Of a DNA stretch of 64,000 nucleotides, positions 61,598 to 64,000 are shown in pieces. Location of the stretch: NCBI GenBank assembly GCA_945897825.1, contig CAMDGX010000001.1, positions 40,897 to 104,896 on the forward strand, in the 5' to 3' direction. Each line of letters begins with the position of its first letter. The stretch's first letter is position 1. Origin of the DNA: Asaia bogorensis (GTDB taxonomy: Bacteria; Pseudomonadota; Alphaproteobacteria; Acetobacterales; Acetobacteraceae). A program made the translations under genes and the position numbers. The notes beneath the pieces were generated by a model, which saw only the letters and a program-made list of their open reading frames with translations, searched no databases and was not told where the DNA came from.

Positions 61598-62443
61598 TCA
61601 GTCGGCGCGCACGTTCTGCTTCTGCTCGCCGAGCCCGTCGATGCCCAGCGTCATCACGTCGCCGGCCTTCAGCCAGATCGGGGTCGGCTTCTTGCCCATG
61701 CCGACGCCCGGGGGCGTGCCGGTGGCGATGATGTCGCCGGGGTGCAGGGTGATGAAGTGGCTGACGTAGCTGACGATCTGCACCACGTTGAAGATCATGG
61801 TCTTGGTGCTGCCGGTCTGCATGCGCTCGCCGTTCACGTCGAGCCACATGCCCAGCGCCTGCGGGTCGGGCACTTCGTCCTTGGTGACCATCCAGGGGCC
61901 GGTGGGGCCGAAGGTGTCGCAGCCCTTGCCCTTGTCCCAGGTGCCGCCGCGCTCGGACTGGAAGTTGCGCTCGGACACGTCGTTGACCACGCAGTAGCCG
62001 GCGACGTGGTTCATGGCGTCGGCCTCGGACACGTACTTGGCCTTGCTGCCGATGACTATGCCGAGTTCCACTTCCCAGTCAGGCTTGGTGGAGCCCTTGG
62101 GGATCACCACGTCGTCATACGGGCCCTGGAAGGCGCCGAGCGACTTCAGGAAGATGATCGGCTCGGTGGGGGGCGTGGCGCCGGTTTCGGCGGCGTGGTC
62201 GGCGTAGTTCAGGCCGATGCACACGAAGTTCAGCGGGCGGGCGATGCACGGGCCGATGCGCGGGTTGCTGCGCACCAGCGGCAGGGTCGCCGGGTTGGCG
62301 CCGGCGATCTTGGCCAAGCCCGACGGCGACAGCGAGGCCGCGTTGATGTCGGGCACGATGTCCGACAGGTCGCGCAGGTTGCCGTCGGCATCGAGCACGC
62401 CGGGCTTTTCCGCGCCGGGGGCGCCATAGCGAACGAGCTTCAT
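61598..62443 (-). CDS. Fumarylacetoacetate-hydrolase-fold enzyme
   Basis: This 281-residue enzyme has FVCIGLNYADHAAETGATPP, KPDWEVELGIVIGSKAKYVS with metal-ligand glutamates, CDTFGPTGPWMVTKDEV and GDIIATGTPPGVGMGKKPTP near the C-terminus, all standard for the FAH superfamily with a divalent metal. Members hydrolyse or decarboxylate beta-diketo acids. Next to an SDR and an IlvD/Edd dehydratase it fits the 2,4-diketo-3-deoxy-sugar-acid hydrolases of L-rhamnose or L-fucose oxidation; related sequences are also annotated ureidoglycolate lyase. Pathway assignment is inference. Confidence 0.85.
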   Translation of the reverse strand: MKLVRYGAPGAEKPGVLDADGNLRDLSDIVPDINAASLSPSGLAKIAGANPATLPLVRSNPRIGPCIARPLNFVCIGLNYADHAAETGATPPTEPIIFLKSLGAFQGPYDDVVIPKGSTKPDWEVELGIVIGSKAKYVSEADAMNHVAGYCVVNDVSERNFQSERGGTWDKGKGCDTFGPTGPWMVTKDEVPDPQALGMWLDVNGERMQTGSTKTMIFNVVQIVSYVSHFITLHPGDIIATGTPPGVGMGKKPTPIWLKAGDVMTLGIDGLGEQKQNVRAD

Positions 62444-62484
62444 TTCGTCGTTTCCTCGTGGGTGTCGGTGTGTGCGCTGAGAGA

Positions 62485-63234
62485 CTACAGCGAAATGCCG
62501 CCGTCAATCACCAGGGCCTGGCCGGTGACGAACACGCTGTCGTCGCTGGCGAGATACACGGCCAGGGCGGCGATCTCGTCTGGCCGGCCGAGGCGGCCCA
62601 TCGGCTGGCGGGCGATGAAGGCCGCGCGGGCGGCTTCCAGCGAGCCGGCGGCGGCGGCGTTGGCGGCGATGCGGTCGTCGAGCGACGGGGACTGCACGGT
62701 GCCGGGGCAGATGGCGTTGCAGCGGATGCCCCTGGTGGCGAAGTCGGCGGCGATGGATTTGGTGAGCCCGATGACGGCGGCCTTGCTGGCGCCGTAGGTG
62801 AAGCGGTTGACGATGCCCTTCACCGAGCTGGCGACGCTGGCCATGTTGATGATGCTGCCCTGGCCCTTGTCGAGCATGGCCGGCAGGAAGGCCTGGGTGG
62901 TGCGCATCATCGACTTCACGTTGAGGTCGAAGGCGAAATCCCACTCCTGCTCGGTGGCTTCGAGCACGCTGCCCTGGTGGACGAAGCCGGCGCAGTTGAA
63001 CAGGATGTCGATGGGGCCGATGGCTTCGGCGGCTTCCTTCACCGCCTGGGTGTTGAGAACATCGAGCGCCATGGTGCGGATGCCGGGGCCGGCGATCTCG
63101 GCCAGCTTCGTGGCGTTGAGGTCGGTGGCGTAGACCTGCGCGCCCTCGGCGGCGAAGGCGAGTGCGGTGGCCCGCCCGATCCCCTGGGCGGCGGCGGTGA
63201 CGAGGGCGGTCTTGCCCTTGAGGCGCAGGGACAT
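62485..63234 (-). CDS. Short-chain dehydrogenase/reductase, sugar-acid type
   Basis: This 249-residue classical SDR has the cofactor loop [20 protein letters not shown] with [17 protein letters not shown] (Asp after the second strand, favouring NAD), NCAG, catalytic Ser in NMASVASS and Tyr-x3-Lys in [14 protein letters not shown], and [14 protein letters not shown]. It resembles 2-keto-3-deoxy-L-fuconate/L-rhamnonate dehydrogenases and DHRS6-type enzymes. I chose ATG 63234, preceded by GAGCGCCCG; an upstream 21-residue extension looks non-coding. Its product would be the substrate of the FAH-fold enzyme downstream. Confidence 0.85.
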   Translation of the reverse strand: MSLRLKGKTALVTAAAQGIGRATALAFAAEGAQVYATDLNATKLAEIAGPGIRTMALDVLNTQAVKEAAEAIGPIDILFNCAGFVHQGSVLEATEQEWDFAFDLNVKSMMRTTQAFLPAMLDKGQGSIINMASVASSVKGIVNRFTYGASKAAVIGLTKSIAADFATRGIRCNAICPGTVQSPSLDDRIAANAAAAGSLEAARAAFIARQPMGRLGRPDEIAALAVYLASDDSVFVTGQALVIDGGISL

Positions 63235-63340
63235 CGGGCGCTCCTGGTTCGTTTCGTGCGACGCGAGTCCAGTACGCCGCGCTGGGATGGCGGACAAGGG
63301 GCGACGATGAGCGAAGAGGCCTCAGCGCCGCCCGTAGGCC

Positions 63341-64000
63341 TCAGTGGTTGTCCCGGCTCTCGCCGCGCGTCTCCAGGATGTTGAGGTAGAGCGTCGCCGG
63401 CTCCAGGCAGCCGCCGGTGGCAAGCTGGCCGACCATGGAGCGGTAGATCTCCTCCCACGGCGTCTTGTGGACCAGCGCGGGCGGGGTCCAGGCGGCCCGT
63501 CGGCGTTCCATCTCGCCTTCGGGCAGCAACACGTCGACCTTGTGGGTGTTGAGGTCGATGCGGATGCGGTCGCCGGTTTGCAGCAGGGCGAGGCCGCCGC
63601 CGACCGCCGCCTCGGGGGAGACGTTCAGGATGCTCGGCGAGCCGGAGGTGCCGCTCTGGCGGCCGTCGCCCATGGTCGGCAGGGCGTTGATGCCGGCCTT
63701 CAGCAGCGCCGCCGGGGGCTGCATGTTCACCACCTCGGCGCTGCCGGGGTAGCCGACCGGGCCGCAGTTGCGGATGATCAGCACCGACTGCTCCTCGACG
63801 CCCAGGTTCGGGTCATCGAGCCGGTCGTGGTAGTCCTCCGGCCCCTCGAACACGATCGCCTTGCCCTCGAACACGTTCGGGCGCGAGGGATCGGACAGGA
63901 AGCGGCTGCGGAATTCCTTGTCGATGACGCTGATCTTCATCACCGCGCTGTCGAAGATGTTGCCGGACAGCACGACGTAGCCGGCGCGCTCCATCATCGG
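63341..64000 (-). CDS. IlvD/Edd-family dehydratase, 5' part beyond window
   Basis: The last 220 or so residues of a much longer (about 570-residue) Fe-S dehydratase are present; the reading frame stays open to the right edge. Visible C-terminal motifs: GEDYH-like FEGPEDYHDRLDDPNLG, VLIIRNCGPVGYPGSAEVVN, MGDGRQSGTSGSPSILNVSP and AVGGGLALLQTGDRIRIDLN. These match sugar-acid dehydratases (L-arabinonate, xylonate, fuconate types) rather than IlvD itself. The cluster-ligand cysteines lie outside the window. It is the first visible gene of a run with the SDR and FAH-fold enzyme, so it would supply a 2-keto-3-deoxy sugar acid. Confidence 0.9.
   Translation of the reverse strand, partial: PMMERAGYVVLSGNIFDSAVMKISVIDKEFRSRFLSDPSRPNVFEGKAIVFEGPEDYHDRLDDPNLGVEEQSVLIIRNCGPVGYPGSAEVVNMQPPAALLKAGINALPTMGDGRQSGTSGSPSILNVSPEAAVGGGLALLQTGDRIRIDLNTHKVDVLLPEGEMERRRAAWTPPALVHKTPWEEIYRSMVGQLATGGCLEPATLYLNILETRGESRDNH

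Overview
The window is a stretch of very GC-rich chromosome from an alphaproteobacterium, most likely Rhodospirillales and plausibly Acetobacteraceae. That placement is an inference from gene content: a short HprK next to rapZ, EIIA-Man, HPr and enzyme I; a ChvI/ChvG two-component pair near an ATP-type pckA; a complete aapJQMP amino-acid importer; several HWE/HisKA_2 histidine kinases; and two PEP-CTERM-type proteins. I saw no rRNA, tRNA, CRISPR array, integrase or transposase.

Layout. 1-9.8 kb is accessory: a partial hypothetical gene, a luciferase-like oxidoreductase, a PEP-CTERM-like secreted protein, an orphan antitoxin-like gene, an AT-rich DUF3644 gene (candidate HEPN RNase), a nuclease, a GAF histidine kinase divergent from a single-domain response regulator, a sodium/solute symporter and an NTF2-like secreted protein. 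9.8-22.3 kb is the most remarkable locus. Ten tightly overlapping minus-strand genes encode six paralogous TrpX-type substrate-binding proteins, a Cache-domain histidine kinase, a receiver protein, a receiver-adenylate cyclase and a SulP transporter carrying STAS and cyclic-nucleotide-binding domains. A Crp-family regulator is divergent from them, and a perfect Crp-like palindrome lies in the shared intergenic region. 22.4-27.4 kb holds the nitrogen-type PTS with hprK and rapZ. 27.5-34.9 kb has a threonine dehydratase, an enoyl-CoA hydratase, an orphan sugar-ABC permease and aapJ-aapQMP. 34.9-41.1 kb has an AmpD-like amidase, an MFS transporter, an inositol-phosphatase-like enzyme, coaE-dnaQ, a second PEP-CTERM protein and a PAS/HisKA_2 kinase. 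41.3-46.2 kb is pckA, a HugZ-like gene and chvI-chvG. 46.9-52.5 kb is tamA-tamB. 52.8-56.8 kb is a 1340-residue multi-PAS HWE hybrid kinase. 56.8-59.5 kb is a cupin/luciferase-like/CMD/AhpD operon. 59.5-64 kb is a glycosyltransferase 39, a LysE exporter and three sugar-acid enzymes; the last of these, an IlvD/Edd dehydratase, runs off the right edge.

How the parts may work together (inference). The 9.8-22.3 kb locus looks like a cAMP-centred sensory and transport unit: periplasmic ligand binders and a Cache kinase could feed receivers, one of which makes cAMP, which could be read by the SulP cNMP domain and by the divergent Crp protein. The PTS, HprK, RapZ, ChvIG, PckA and Aap genes form a carbon/nitrogen control neighbourhood. 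Their usual alphaproteobacterial cluster appears split in two here.

Two dispersed intergenic repeat families are visible: GC-rich double-hairpin elements (four clear copies and one possible) and AT-rich hairpin elements (three copies) that start just after stop codons and look like mobile or amplified terminators.
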